A stretch of DNA of 64,000 nt, from NCBI RefSeq assembly GCF_918741295.1, contig NZ_CAKKNB010000004.1, positions 669,830-733,829 on the forward strand, read 5' to 3'. Positions 1-8,945 of this stretch are shown piece by piece. The position numbers were made by a program, and so were the translations under genes. Source of the DNA: Aquabacterium sp. CECT 9606. GTDB taxonomy: Bacteria > Pseudomonadota > Gammaproteobacteria > Burkholderiales > Burkholderiaceae_C. The notes below the pieces were generated by a model. That model did not search any database and had not been told where the DNA came from. It saw only the letters and a list, made by a program, of their open reading frames with translations. Each line of letters starts with the position of its first letter. The first letter of the stretch is position 1.

Positions 1-983
1 AGGACATGGGGCAAGGCGATGCCGATGGGCGGAATGCCGGGCCAGGAGGCGGGCGGGCCGCTGAGTTCGAAGGCCGTGACCACGTGGCTTTCAGTCGGGC
101 CATAGTGGTTGTGCAGCACCGCTTTCGGCAGCCGCGCGAACAGGGCGCGGATGGTGGGCGTGACCTGCAATTGCTCGCCAGCGCTGACCACTTCACGAAG
201 GGCCAGCGGGGGCTTGCTTTCCTGGTGCGCGTCATCATCTGCCTGGGCCAGCATCTGCAAGGCCACGTAGGGCAAAAAGATGCGTTCAACGCCGTGCTCT
301 TGCAAGGCTTGTCGCAACAAGGCCGGGTCACGCCGGTGGCTGTCGGGGATCAGCACCAGCGTGCCGCCGCAAGCCAGGGTCGAGAATATCTCCTGGAAAT
401 GCACATCGAATGACAAGGGCGCGAACTGCAGGGTTCGGGCGGCTTGCCCCAGGCGGGGATGCTGCGCATGCCATTGGGTGAGGTGGCGCAAGGGCAGGTC
501 GCCCATGGCCACGCCTTTGGGCCGCCCGGTGGAGCCCGAGGTGAAGAGCACATAAGCCAGGTCGCTGGCGGCGGCATGGGGCTGCCCTTGCGGGGCCGCG
601 ACCGAGTCCAAGCCGGGAACGGGGCCAACGAGGTCTTGCAAGGTCGACAAGGCGGCCGGCTCGCCCACCACCACGCGGGGCTGGGCGTCGGCCAACATGG
701 CTTGCAGCCGATCAGCCGGGTAACTCAAATCCAATGGAACGTAGCCCACGCCGGCCTCGACCGCGGCCAGGATGGCGATCACCGTGTCAGCGGACCGTGT
801 GGCGGCGATGGCGATGCGGTCCCCGGGGACCAGCCCGGCCGCGCGCAAAAGGTCGGCCTGCTGGTGGACTTTGGCGGACAAAGCCCGGTAATTCAGTCGG
901 ATTCCCGAATATTCCAGGGCGATGCCATCGGGATTTTGGTCAGCGGCGGCGCGCAACCAGTGGCTCAGGGCCGGTGGGTTCAT
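1..983 (-). CDS. Stand-alone adenylation (AMP-binding) enzyme, 3' end cut by window
   Basis: An ANL-superfamily enzyme that would activate a carboxylate (probably an amino or aryl acid) as its acyl-AMP. Reading the minus strand from an ATG at 983-981 gives at least 327 residues beginning MNPPALSHWLRAAADQNPDG. The A3 phosphate-binding loop (LFTSGSTGRPKG) lies near residues 143-155, an A4-like FDVHFQEIF follows, and an A5-like NHYGPTE lies near residue 305. The C-terminal lid with the A10 lysine is beyond the window edge, so the class cannot be settled. No condensation or carrier domain precedes the A domain, so this is a free-standing adenylation protein or the start of a small NRPS. AGGA lies about 6 bases before the ATG. 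An alpha/beta hydrolase gene lies upstream on the same strand and could act with it as a thioesterase. The family is clear and the substrate is unknown. Confidence 0.8.
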   Translation of the reverse strand, partial: MNPPALSHWLRAAADQNPDGIALEYSGIRLNYRALSAKVHQQADLLRAAGLVPGDRIAIAATRSADTVIAILAAVEAGVGYVPLDLSYPADRLQAMLADAQPRVVVGEPAALSTLQDLVGPVPGLDSVAAPQGQPHAAASDLAYVLFTSGSTGRPKGVAMGDLPLRHLTQWHAQHPRLGQAARTLQFAPLSFDVHFQEIFSTLACGGTLVLIPDSHRRDPALLRQALQEHGVERIFLPYVALQMLAQADDDAHQESKPPLALREVVSAGEQLQVTPTIRALFARLPKAVLHNHYGPTESHVVTAFELSGPPASWPGIPPIGIALPHV

Positions 984-1021
984 GACATTCCTGCTGGATA
1001 TTTCTTGTGTGACCATGAAAC

Positions 1022-1033
1022 CCAGTCGACTGG
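1022..1033. promoter_or_regulatory. 12-bp perfect palindrome upstream of the adenylation gene
   Basis: CCAGTCGACTGG is a perfect inverted repeat about 40 bases upstream of the minus-strand adenylation gene start at 983, inside the 118-bp gap after the hydrolase gene. It could be a repressor or activator operator. No regulator for it can be named from the window and no convincing -35/-10 pair was found next to it. Confidence 0.3.
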
Positions 1034-1101
1034 TGGGGGCGAATTTGTTTCAAGGGGTATCCTGAAAATCATACGACAGTGAGGGTTATGCATACCATCC
1101 C

Positions 1102-1983
1102 CTAAAACTGTGCCATCAAGTACCTTTTCACCATTTGGGCGGTTTGAAGAGGTGTTTCCTGCATGAAACAGTGCCCGCCCGGAGTTTGAATGTCACTGAC
1201 GTGCGGATTAATGGCTTTCCACTGTTGCACGGATGCCGCGATGAATGGAAATGTCTGGTCGGCATGAATCACCTGAACCGGGGTTTTGATTCCGTTCAGG
1301 GCGCCCCACAAGCCATCAGCAACGGAGCTGAAAACCTCGGACTCCCTTTGCGGTGAGCATTTCAGTTCCATGCCGCCCTCGGCCGACGGGCGCAATGCGT
1401 GGTCAACGAAGGCTTGCAGGGCCGGCCCCGTCCAGTTTTTGTAAACGCCCCGGCCTTGCAGGGCTGCGAAAGCAGCGGCTTTGTCTGGCCAATGGTGTCG
1501 GCGGGCGCGCGCTTTGCGGGCCAGTTCGCTGTGGCTGGCCAGCCCCGTCCACTGGGCCATTTGGGCGGCCCACAGCATGGGCGCGGGCATGATCACCGGG
1601 TCCAGCAACACGGCCCGTTCGAACAAACCCGGGTGCTGGGCCAGGGTCAGGCTGGTCAACACGCCACCAAAGCTGTGCCCCACGGCATATCGGCGCACCT
1701 GCTTGTACAAGGGCAAATGGGCGTTCATGGCCTCGACGGCCAGTTCGGCGCTGCGGTTCCATCCCACGAAGTGGCCGCCATGGTCGCTGTCACCGTGGCC
1801 CTGGGCATCGCTCAGCCACAGGTCGAAATCGGGCGCCAGTTCGGCCAGCAAAGGCTCGTAGGCGCGCCCGCAAAAACCATTGCCGTGGATGAAGTGCAGC
1901 AGCGGCTTGCCGGTGGGCCGGGTGTGCCAGCCTCGCAAAGCAAACCCTTCTCGACCGGTGTAAACCCAAGGAATCAACTGCAT
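1102..1983 (-). CDS. Alpha/beta hydrolase
   Basis: A 293-residue alpha/beta-hydrolase-fold enzyme, probably a cytoplasmic esterase or thioesterase. The oxyanion-loop motif HGNGFCGRAYEPL lies near residues 33-45, the nucleophile elbow GHSFGG near 102-107, and the catalytic histidine in GGHCFMQE near 269-276. The length is typical of single-domain hydrolases. No signal peptide is visible. It is divergent from the TetR gene at 2031 with only 47 bp between the starts, so the TetR protein may control it too. It lies 118 bp upstream of the co-directional adenylation gene. The substrate cannot be read from the sequence. Confidence 0.8.
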   Translation of the reverse strand: MQLIPWVYTGREGFALRGWHTRPTGKPLLHFIHGNGFCGRAYEPLLAELAPDFDLWLSDAQGHGDSDHGGHFVGWNRSAELAVEAMNAHLPLYKQVRRYAVGHSFGGVLTSLTLAQHPGLFERAVLLDPVIMPAPMLWAAQMAQWTGLASHSELARKARARRHHWPDKAAAFAALQGRGVYKNWTGPALQAFVDHALRPSAEGGMELKCSPQRESEVFSSVADGLWGALNGIKTPVQVIHADQTFPFIAASVQQWKAINPHVSDIQTPGGHCFMQETPLQTAQMVKRYLMAQF

Positions 1984-2030
1984 GTGAACTTGGCAAAGGT
2001 GAAAGTGGCACGGTGGGTTAGCATGCTCGC

Positions 2031-2720
2031 ATGAAAATCAATCAAGCGCTTGATTTGAATCAATTGGAGCCCCCGGAGCGTGGCGCCCGGGCCCGTGAGC
2101 GCCTGCTGCACGAGGCCATGCGCATCTTTGCCGACAAAGGTTTCGCCAAGGCCTCGACCCGGGAGATCTGCCAGGCGGCCGGTACCAATGTGGCCTCCAT
2201 CCATTACTACTTTGGCGACAAGGCCGGTTTGTACCGCGCCGTTCTATTGCGGCCCATCGAGGCCTTGACCTCGGAGTTCGCCAATTTTGATGACCCCGCC
2301 TTGCCATTGGACGAAGCGCTGCGGTGTTTGATGTCGGCCTTTTTGTGTCCATTGAGCCATGGCGCCCAAGCGGATGCGAACGCCGAATGCGGCATGAAGC
2401 TGCACCTGCGTGAGATGGTGGAGCCCAGCGCGGCCTACAAAGAAGTCATCGCTCAGTACATCCAGCCTCACCACCAGCGGGTGGTGATGTTGCTGGCGCG
2501 GCACGTGGGTGCCACCGAGCCCGACGATGCCTTGCACCACCTCGCGTTTGCCTTGCTGGCCATGGTGCATGACTACAGCTTGTCGCGTGAATTCATGAGT
2601 GTGCTGGCGCCGGCCTTGCTCGAAGGAGACGAGGCGGTGCGCCAAGTGTTGAACCGTTTGGTGGGCTATGGTGTTGCCCTGGTGGGCCACGAGCGCGGTG
2701 TGCGCGCAGCGGCCCGCTGA
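2031..2720 (+). CDS. TetR/AcrR family transcriptional regulator (CecR-like)
   Basis: A 229-residue TetR-family repressor. The N-terminal helix-turn-helix spans about residues 20-65 (RERLLHEAMRIFADKGF, then the recognition segment NVASIHYYFGDKAGLYRAV). The C-terminal ligand domain resembles the CecR/YbiH type that often sits beside HlyD-type exporters. It lies 21 bp upstream of an RND adaptor gene on the same strand, so it probably autoregulates and controls the pump. The 47-bp region facing the hydrolase gene contains an AGCATGCT palindrome at 2020-2027 that could be part of an operator. Ligand unknown. Confidence 0.85.
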   Translation: MKINQALDLNQLEPPERGARARERLLHEAMRIFADKGFAKASTREICQAAGTNVASIHYYFGDKAGLYRAVLLRPIEALTSEFANFDDPALPLDEALRCLMSAFLCPLSHGAQADANAECGMKLHLREMVEPSAAYKEVIAQYIQPHHQRVVMLLARHVGATEPDDALHHLAFALLAMVHDYSLSREFMSVLAPALLEGDEAVRQVLNRLVGYGVALVGHERGVRAAAR

Positions 2721-2741
2721 TAAGAAAATCCGAGGAAAAAC

Positions 2742-3890
2742 ATGTCGAACTGGTTGATGAAAAACGGCAAATGGGTGGCTGTGGCCGCCGTGGTGGTTGT
2801 GGCTGGAGCGTGGTGGTGGCACGGCAAATCCGCCGCGCCGGCGGGTGATGCGGGCAAGGCCGCGGCGGCGGCCCCCGCTGCTTCGCGCCACGTCAAGCCC
2901 GCCCTGAGTGTGCAGGTGGTCTCGCCTCAGTCGGCGCAATGGCCGTCCACGCTCACGGCCAATGGCTCGATCGCTGCCTGGCAGGAAGCCATCATCGGCG
3001 CCGAGCTGTCGGGCTTGCGCGTGGCCACGGTGCTGGTCAACGTGGGTGACCGCGTCAAACGTGGTCAGCCACTGGCCACTTTGCAGAACGAAGCCGTGCA
3101 GGCCGATGTCAACACGGCACGTGCCAACCTGGCCGAGGCGCAAGCCTTGCTGGCCGAGGCCAAGAGCAACGCCGACCGGTCGCGGTCCTTGCGGGGCAGT
3201 GGCGCCATCAGCGCCCAGGAAGCGCAGCGCGACCTCACCGCCGAAGCCACCGCGCAGGCCCGCATGGAATCCTTGAAAGCCCGCCTCGCCGCCGATGAAC
3301 TGCGCCTGCGCCAGACCACTGTGGTGGCACCTGACGATGGCGTCATCTCAGCCCGCGTGGCCTCCGTGGGCTCGATGGCGCAACCCGGCCAGGAGATGTT
3401 CCGCCTGATCCGCCAAGGCCGCCTGGAGTGGCGCGCCGAGCTGCCTTCAGCCGACTTGGTTCAGGTCAAGCCTGGCATGCCTGCCTGGGCCACGCCACCC
3501 GGCGGTTCGGCCGTTCAGGGCGTGGTGCGCACTGTCGCGCCCACGGTGGATGCCGGCACCCGCAATGGCCTGGTGTATGTGGACTTGCCTGCCAGCGCGG
3601 TCAACGCGGGCGCCCGCGCCGGCATGTTCGCCAACGGCCGCTTTGAAACCGGCCAAGCCGCCGGCCTGTCCTTGCCACAAAGCGCGGTCTTGCTGCGCGA
3701 TGGCTTCAGCTACGTCTTCACGGTGAACGATCAGGGCGTGGTCAGCCAGGTGAAGGTTGACGTGGGCCGCCGCCGGGCCAACCGCATCGAGATCACCAAG
3801 GGCCTGAAGGCCGACACGCAAGTGGTGGCCTCTGGCGTGGGCTTCCTGACCGATGGTGACACCGTGCGGATCGTGAAAGGCCAGTCATGA
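2742..3890 (+). CDS. RND efflux periplasmic adaptor (membrane fusion protein)
   Basis: A 382-residue HlyD/AcrA-type adaptor linking an inner-membrane RND pump to an outer-membrane channel. It has an N-terminal membrane anchor (WVAVAAVVVVAGAWWW, about residues 11-26), an alanine/proline-rich linker, a biotinyl-lipoyl half motif (VGDRVKRGQPLATLQNEAV), an alpha-helical hairpin rich in Ala, Glu and Arg around residues 120-180, and the second lipoyl half (VAPDDGVISARVASVGSMAQ). GAGGA lies 7 bases before the ATG. Its stop overlaps the start of the pump gene (ATGA), so the two are translationally coupled. The substrate is not predictable. Confidence 0.9.
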   Translation: MSNWLMKNGKWVAVAAVVVVAGAWWWHGKSAAPAGDAGKAAAAAPAASRHVKPALSVQVVSPQSAQWPSTLTANGSIAAWQEAIIGAELSGLRVATVLVNVGDRVKRGQPLATLQNEAVQADVNTARANLAEAQALLAEAKSNADRSRSLRGSGAISAQEAQRDLTAEATAQARMESLKARLAADELRLRQTTVVAPDDGVISARVASVGSMAQPGQEMFRLIRQGRLEWRAELPSADLVQVKPGMPAWATPPGGSAVQGVVRTVAPTVDAGTRNGLVYVDLPASAVNAGARAGMFANGRFETGQAAGLSLPQSAVLLRDGFSYVFTVNDQGVVSQVKVDVGRRRANRIEITKGLKADTQVVASGVGFLTDGDTVRIVKGQS

Positions 3891-6800
3891 ACGTCTCAAC
3901 TTGGTCGATCCGAAACCCGATCCCGGCGATCCTGCTGTTCATGATGCTCACCGTGGTGGGCCTGATGGGCTTTTCGGGGATGAAGATCCAGAGCTTCCCC
4001 GACATCGACTTGCCCACCGTCACGGTGACGGCGGCTTTGCCAGGCGCCGCGCCCGCGCAGCTGGAAACGGAAGTGGCGCGCAAGCTTGAGAACTCGATCG
4101 CCACCTTGCAGGGCATCAAGCACATCTACACCAAGGTGCAAGACGGCAGCGTGATCGTCACGGTCGAGTTCCGCCTTGAAAAGCCCACGCAAGAGGCCGT
4201 GGACGATGTGCGCGATGCGGTCTCGCGCGTGCGCTCCGATCTGCCGGGTGATCTGCGTGATCCCGTCATCTCCAAGATGAACCTGTCGGGCGCGCCGATC
4301 TTGACCTACACCGTCGCCTCCAAGCGGATGGACGACGAGGCCTTGTCCTGGTTTGTGGACAACGACGTGACCAAGCGCATGCTGGCCGTCAAGGGCGTGG
4401 GGGCGGTGGCGCGTGTGGGCGGCGTGACTCGCGAAGTGCGCGTTGAGCTGGACCCGGCGCGTTTGCTGGCGCTCAACGTGTCGGCGGCTGATGTGTCGCG
4501 CCAGTTGCGCAGCATCCAGCAAGAAGCCTCGGGTGGCCGGGTGGACGTGGGCGGCGCCGAGCAATCGGTGCGCACCGTGGCCACGGTTCAATCGGCCGCC
4601 GAGCTGGCCGCCATGGACATCACCCTGTCTGATGGCCGCCATGTGCGCCTGGACCAGATCGCCAAGGTGAGCGACACCACGGCCGAGCAGCGCTCGGCGG
4701 CGCTGCTCAATGGCGAGCGCGTGGTGGGCTTCGAGATCACGCGCGCGCGCTTGGCGGGCGAAGTGGACGTGGCCCAAGGGGTGCGCAAGGCGCTGGAAGA
4801 AGTCAAAGCCAAGAACCCCGACATCGTCATCACCGAGGCTTTCAATTTTGTGGACCCGGTGGAGGAGAATTACCACGGCTCGATGACCTTGCTGTACGAA
4901 GGCGCCATCCTGGCCGTGATCGTGGTGTGGCTGTTTTTGCGCGATTGGCGCGCCACGCTGGTGGCCGCCACCGCCTTGCCCCTGTCGGTGATCCCGGCCT
5001 TTGGCGTGATGAACTTGCTGGGCTTCAGCGTCAACACCGTGTCGCTGCTGTCGCTGTCATTGGTGGTGGGCATCCTGGTGGACGATGCCATCGTCGAGAT
5101 CGAGAACATCATGCGCCACCTGCGCATGGGCAAGACGCCATTGCAGGCCGCCACCGAAGCCGCTGATGAAATCGGCATGGCCGTGATCGCGACCACCTTC
5201 ACGCTGATCGCGGTGTTCCTGCCCACGGCCTTCATGGGCGGCGTGCCCGGCAAGTTCTTCGTGCAGTTCGGCTGGACGGCGGCCATTGCCGTGTTCTTCT
5301 CACTCGTGGTGGCGCGCATGCTGACCCCCATGATGGCGGCCTACTTTTTGAAGGCGCCCAAGGAAGAGCACCACGAACCCAAGTGGATGGGCATGTACCT
5401 GGGCTGGGCGCGTTGGTGCCTGAAGCACCGCGTCCTGACCTTGCTGGTGGTGTTCGTGTTCATGGTGGGATCGTTCATGCTGGCAGGGCGTTTGCCCACC
5501 GGTTTCATCCCGCCCGATGATTTGTCGCAAACGCAGGTGTCGCTGTCGCTGCCCCCTGGCAGCAACTTTGAGCAGACCTACAAGCTGGCCGAGCAGGCCC
5601 GGCAAATCGTCTCGAAGAACGAGCACGTCAAGCTGGTCTACACGGCCATTGGTGGTGGTGCCTCGGGCAGCGATCCCTTCATGCCGCAAGGTGCGGCCGA
5701 AGTGCGCAAGGCCACGCTCACCATCAACATGACGCGGCGGCAAGACCGGCCCGGTATCAGCAAGCAGCACATCGAGCAGCAACTGCGCGCGGCCCTGGAG
5801 GCCTTGCCTGGCGCGCGCGTGAACGTGGGCTTTGGCGGTTCGGCCGAGAAGTACGTGCTGGTGCTGGCCGGTGAAGATGGCCGCGCCTTGTCCGAGCATG
5901 CCTCGGTGGTTGAGCGCCAGCTTCGCACCATCCCCGGCATCGGCAACGTCACGTCCACCTCCAGCCTGGTGCGACCTGAGCTGATCGTGCGGCCCGATGC
6001 CGCCAAGGCGGCCGACCTGGGCGTGAGCACCAGCGCCATCGCCGACACCTTGCGCATTGCCACCCTGGGCGATTACGAGCAAGGCCTGCCCAAGCTGAAC
6101 CTGTCGCAACGCCAGGTGCCTGTGGTGGTTCGCTTGCCCGACGAGGCCAAGGGCGACCTGGAGTTGATCTCGCGCCTGCCCGTGCCGGGCGCGCGTGGCC
6201 CCGTGCCCCTGGGCAATGTGGCCACGCTGACCATGGCCAGCGGCCCCGCCCAGATCGACCGTTATGACCGCCAGCGCAACATCAACTTCGAGATCGAGCT
6301 GAACCAGCAACCGCTGGGTGACGTCGAGAAAAAAGCCCTGGCCTTGCCCAGCCTGCAAAAACTGCCACCGGGCATCACGCAGACCACGGTGGGCGATGCA
6401 GAAGCCATGGCCGAGCTGTTCGCCAGCTTCGGCCTGGCCATGCTGACCGGCGTGCTGTGCATCTACGTGGTGCTGGTGCTGCTGTTCAAGGACTTTGTGC
6501 AGCCCGTGACCATCCTGATGGCGCTGGTGCTGTCCATCCCTGGGGCCTTCGTGGCGCTGTTTGTCACGCAGACGGCGCTGTCCATGCCGTCCATGATCGG
6601 CCTGATCATGCTGATGGGCATCGCCACCAAGAACTCGATCCTGCTGGTGGACTACGTGCTCATCGCGCGCAACGAGCATGGCTTGTCGCGCTGGGAAGCG
6701 GTGGTGGATGCGTGCCGCAAGCGCGCCCAGCCCATCATCATGACCACCATCGCGATGGGGGCGGGCATGCTGCCCATTGCCCTGGGCATCGGCGTGGACC

Positions 6801-6997
6801 CGAGCTTTCGCGCACCGATGGCCATCGTGGTGATTGGCGGCCTGATCACTTCCACCTTCTTGAGCCTGCTGGTGATCCCGGTGGTGTTCACATTGGTAGA
6901 TGGCTTGATCCGGCGCACCAAGGAGTGGATGCACCTGCGGCGTGGAACCGCATCGTCATCAGCACCGCCTTTGAAAGCGATCGAGCAAGAGGTGTGA
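3887..6997 (+). CDS. RND multidrug efflux transporter (HAE1/AcrB type)
   Basis: A 1036-residue inner-membrane proton/drug antiporter of the AcrB/MexB family, close to the usual length. A first transmembrane helix near residues 10-30 precedes the first porter domain. A helix block follows around residues 335-480, with the acidic pair in VGILVDDAIVEIENIMRHL expected for the proton relay. The second half repeats the plan, with the helix block around 855-1010 and the conserved stretch GIATKNSILLVDYVLIAR. No outer-membrane factor gene follows, so the pump probably uses a TolC/OprM-like channel encoded elsewhere. The start codon overlaps the adaptor stop. Confidence 0.93.
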   Translation: MNVSTWSIRNPIPAILLFMMLTVVGLMGFSGMKIQSFPDIDLPTVTVTAALPGAAPAQLETEVARKLENSIATLQGIKHIYTKVQDGSVIVTVEFRLEKPTQEAVDDVRDAVSRVRSDLPGDLRDPVISKMNLSGAPILTYTVASKRMDDEALSWFVDNDVTKRMLAVKGVGAVARVGGVTREVRVELDPARLLALNVSAADVSRQLRSIQQEASGGRVDVGGAEQSVRTVATVQSAAELAAMDITLSDGRHVRLDQIAKVSDTTAEQRSAALLNGERVVGFEITRARLAGEVDVAQGVRKALEEVKAKNPDIVITEAFNFVDPVEENYHGSMTLLYEGAILAVIVVWLFLRDWRATLVAATALPLSVIPAFGVMNLLGFSVNTVSLLSLSLVVGILVDDAIVEIENIMRHLRMGKTPLQAATEAADEIGMAVIATTFTLIAVFLPTAFMGGVPGKFFVQFGWTAAIAVFFSLVVARMLTPMMAAYFLKAPKEEHHEPKWMGMYLGWARWCLKHRVLTLLVVFVFMVGSFMLAGRLPTGFIPPDDLSQTQVSLSLPPGSNFEQTYKLAEQARQIVSKNEHVKLVYTAIGGGASGSDPFMPQGAAEVRKATLTINMTRRQDRPGISKQHIEQQLRAALEALPGARVNVGFGGSAEKYVLVLAGEDGRALSEHASVVERQLRTIPGIGNVTSTSSLVRPELIVRPDAAKAADLGVSTSAIADTLRIATLGDYEQGLPKLNLSQRQVPVVVRLPDEAKGDLELISRLPVPGARGPVPLGNVATLTMASGPAQIDRYDRQRNINFEIELNQQPLGDVEKKALALPSLQKLPPGITQTTVGDAEAMAELFASFGLAMLTGVLCIYVVLVLLFKDFVQPVTILMALVLSIPGAFVALFVTQTALSMPSMIGLIMLMGIATKNSILLVDYVLIARNEHGLSRWEAVVDACRKRAQPIIMTTIAMGAGMLPIALGIGVDPSFRAPMAIVVIGGLITSTFLSLLVIPVVFTLVDGLIRRTKEWMHLRRGTASSSAPPLKAIEQEV

Positions 6998-7081
6998 GCC
7001 TCAGGCACCTTAGAATTCCACCCGAACGAGGGCGCCGGACGTTGTTGTCAGGATGGCGGCCCTTGTCAGGGAGGATTTTTG

Positions 7082-7879
7082 ATGAAGCATGGACGATGGC
7101 CTGTTCAGGCCGCATTGAAGCGAAGCTGTTGCCTGGGCGTGCCCCTGGCCACGCTTGTGCTTGCCGGCTGCGCGACGATGGTCAAACCCGAGGATCTGAG
7201 CCGGCCGGCGAAACTCAGCTGCTTTGAGGTGCCCCAGGTCGTCGAGGCCCACGAGGTCAGGGGCCTGCTTGACATCCCTTGGGTGACCAAGTTGGCGCAG
7301 GGCCCTTACGTAGCAGAGCGAGAGAACGCCGAAGGCACCTACTACCGGGCGCCCCCCGGCGGCATTTACATCGCGCCAGAGTCGGTCAAGGCAGATGCGC
7401 CACCCGCGCCTTTGATGCCCAGGGTCTTCGATGGCGGCATCTGGGTTTCCAAGACGCCAGGCACGCCAGCACACCTCTACACCTACTTCTCGACCCAGGA
7501 AGCCCCCGTGGTCCCGCTGCCCGAAGCGGCCAGCTGTCAGACCGCGCAATTGGTCAAGGATCCTGACGCCAAGGGTGTCAGCGCCGTGGCTTTCGCCACC
7601 GGGGGGCTGATCGGTGGCACGGCGGGCGGGGTGGCCGGCCGGTCTGTTTCGTCGAACAGCTCCATGAGCTACGGGCAGGCCGCTGGCGCCGGGGCTGTCG
7701 GGGGCGCTCTCGGAGGGCTGATCGTGGCGGGCCTGATCAACATGGATGTGGGCAAGATCGTGCACCACCCCCTGTCGAAGGACGCGAAGTTCCGGAGCGC
7801 GCTGCAGGACATGTCGGCCAAGGTGGTGCTGGTGCTTCCCTCGGCCCTGCCGGACGAGGCTGCGGTCATCAAACCCTGA
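7082..7879 (+). CDS. Putative lipoprotein with glycine-zipper segment
   Basis: A 265-residue protein of no recognised family. The N-terminus is basic and then hydrophobic and ends in a lipobox, LVLAGC (Cys near residue 24), so it is predicted to be an outer- or inner-membrane lipoprotein. Around residues 180-225 are two Gly/Ala-rich stretches (GGLIGGTAGGVAG and GAVGGALGGLIVAGLI) resembling glycine-zipper membrane-inserting segments. The ATG at 7082 is preferred to the TTG one codon earlier because GGGAGGA lies 6-7 bases before it. It follows the RND pump by 84 bp but is not an outer-membrane channel. Function unknown. Confidence 0.65.
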   Translation: MKHGRWPVQAALKRSCCLGVPLATLVLAGCATMVKPEDLSRPAKLSCFEVPQVVEAHEVRGLLDIPWVTKLAQGPYVAERENAEGTYYRAPPGGIYIAPESVKADAPPAPLMPRVFDGGIWVSKTPGTPAHLYTYFSTQEAPVVPLPEAASCQTAQLVKDPDAKGVSAVAFATGGLIGGTAGGVAGRSVSSNSSMSYGQAAGAGAVGGALGGLIVAGLINMDVGKIVHHPLSKDAKFRSALQDMSAKVVLVLPSALPDEAAVIKP

Positions 7880-7894
7880 GTAGAGGGGCAGTCC

Positions 7895-8287
7895 ATGTTT
7901 TCGCACGTGATGGTGGGTATCTCTGACTTCGAGCGCGCCTTGGCGTTCTACCAGCCCGTCATGAAGGTGCTGGGCATCCAGTGCCGTTTTGTGGAGCAGG
8001 ACCGCCCGTGGGCTGGTTGGCAATCGTCGCCTGATCCCCGGCCCTTGTTCTTGATCGGCCGGCCCCACAACCAGCAGGCGCACCAAGCGGGCAATGGGCA
8101 GATGGTGGCGTTTCTAGCGCAAAGCCGCTCGCAGGTCGATGCCGCGCACGCGGTCGCCCTGGCCCATGGCGGCACCTGCGAGGGCCCGCCCGGCTTGCGG
8201 CCTGAGTACCACGCCCACTATTACGGTGCGTATTTCAGAGACCCGGATGGCAACAAGCTGGCCGTGGCTTGTCATCAACCTGGGTGA
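7895..8287 (+). CDS. VOC-family (glyoxalase/bleomycin resistance fold) protein
   Basis: A 130-residue vicinal-oxygen-chelate protein with two beta-alpha-beta-beta-beta modules. The N-terminus (MFSHVMVGISDFERALAFYQ) and C-terminus (YYGAYFRDPDGNKLAVACH) are the usual VOC signatures, with His5 and the Asp-Pro-Asp-Gly segment in expected positions. VOC proteins include glyoxalases, dioxygenases and resistance proteins, and this one is too generic to assign. It starts 15 bp after the preceding lipoprotein gene. Confidence 0.8.
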   Translation: MFSHVMVGISDFERALAFYQPVMKVLGIQCRFVEQDRPWAGWQSSPDPRPLFLIGRPHNQQAHQAGNGQMVAFLAQSRSQVDAAHAVALAHGGTCEGPPGLRPEYHAHYYGAYFRDPDGNKLAVACHQPG

Positions 8288-8523
8288 TGGTGTGCCGCCG
8301 AAACCCGCAGATCGTGCATTCGGGCCTGGACTTGGCCGAAGCGCAGTGCGATCTCGTCAGCTTCGACTGGCTGGGCCCGCGCTGTTCGCCTGCGCCAACT
8401 GATGGGCCGCAGGTCTGACTTCCAGTGGCACCATCTTGTCCAGGACGGTGATCACTGACCATTCATGCCAGTGGAAAATCGACCTCAGGATCGCATCTAC
8501 CCCACGACGCTGAGCAAACTCCC

Positions 8524-8862
8524 ATGCAAGAAATCACCTGGACCGACTTCACCAAGGTCGAACTGCGAGTCGGCCGCATCGTTGCTGCTGAAGCTTTCCC
8601 CGAGGCTCGTAAGCCTGCCTACAAGCTGCACGTCGACTTCGGCCCCGAACTCGGCGTCAAGAAATCAAGCGCCCAGATCACCCGCCTCTACCAGCCTGAA
8701 GACCTGGTCGGCAAACTGGTGGTTGCGGTCATCAACTTCCCCAAAAAGCAGATCGGCCCACTGGTGTCCGAGTGCCTGGTCACAGGTTTCCACAATGAGC
8801 ACGGCGAGGTCGCGCTGTGCGTGCCCGACAAAGCCGTGCCGCTCGGCACCAAACTTTTGTGA
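8524..8862 (+). CDS. csaA: CsaA-type tRNA-binding-domain protein
   Basis: A 112-residue protein that is a single OB-fold tRNA-binding domain, as in CsaA and the C-terminus of bacterial MetRS. Typical segments are FTKVELRVGRIVAAE near the N-terminus, KSSAQITRLY and VVAVINFPKKQIG in the middle, and VPDKAVPLGTKLL at the end. CsaA has been described as a secretion-related chaperone in Bacillus, but in proteobacteria its role is not settled. The 236 bp upstream holds no recognisable gene. Confidence 0.88.
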   Translation: MQEITWTDFTKVELRVGRIVAAEAFPEARKPAYKLHVDFGPELGVKKSSAQITRLYQPEDLVGKLVVAVINFPKKQIGPLVSECLVTGFHNEHGEVALCVPDKAVPLGTKLL

Positions 8863-8945
8863 GTGCTCCATTTTTGGTCGGCTAACTTTGGCGTTAGGCT
8901 AACAATACCCGCCTCATTACCTCCACCCTCCAGAAAACCCGCTTC

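Noticed and set aside
1022..1033. lux-box reading of the CCAG...CTGG palindrome
   Set aside because: The spacing is 2 bp longer than the central CCAGTTCTGG of known boxes and no LuxR or LuxI gene is in the window.
5300..6934. 544-codon open frame antisense to the RND pump gene
   Set aside because: It is rich in His, Gln, Arg and Gly with no family motif, as expected for the reverse frame of a GC-rich gene, and lies wholly inside a certain gene.
8310..8430. Possible gene remnant on either strand between the VOC and csaA genes
   Set aside because: Short protein-like stretches can be read on both strands, but none matches a family or has a start and ribosome site.
8881..8903. GGCTAAC...GTTAGGC, reminiscent of an integron attC core, beside small cassette-like genes
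   Set aside because: No matching RYYYAAC box at a suitable distance upstream, no second copy near the neighbouring small genes, and no integrase.
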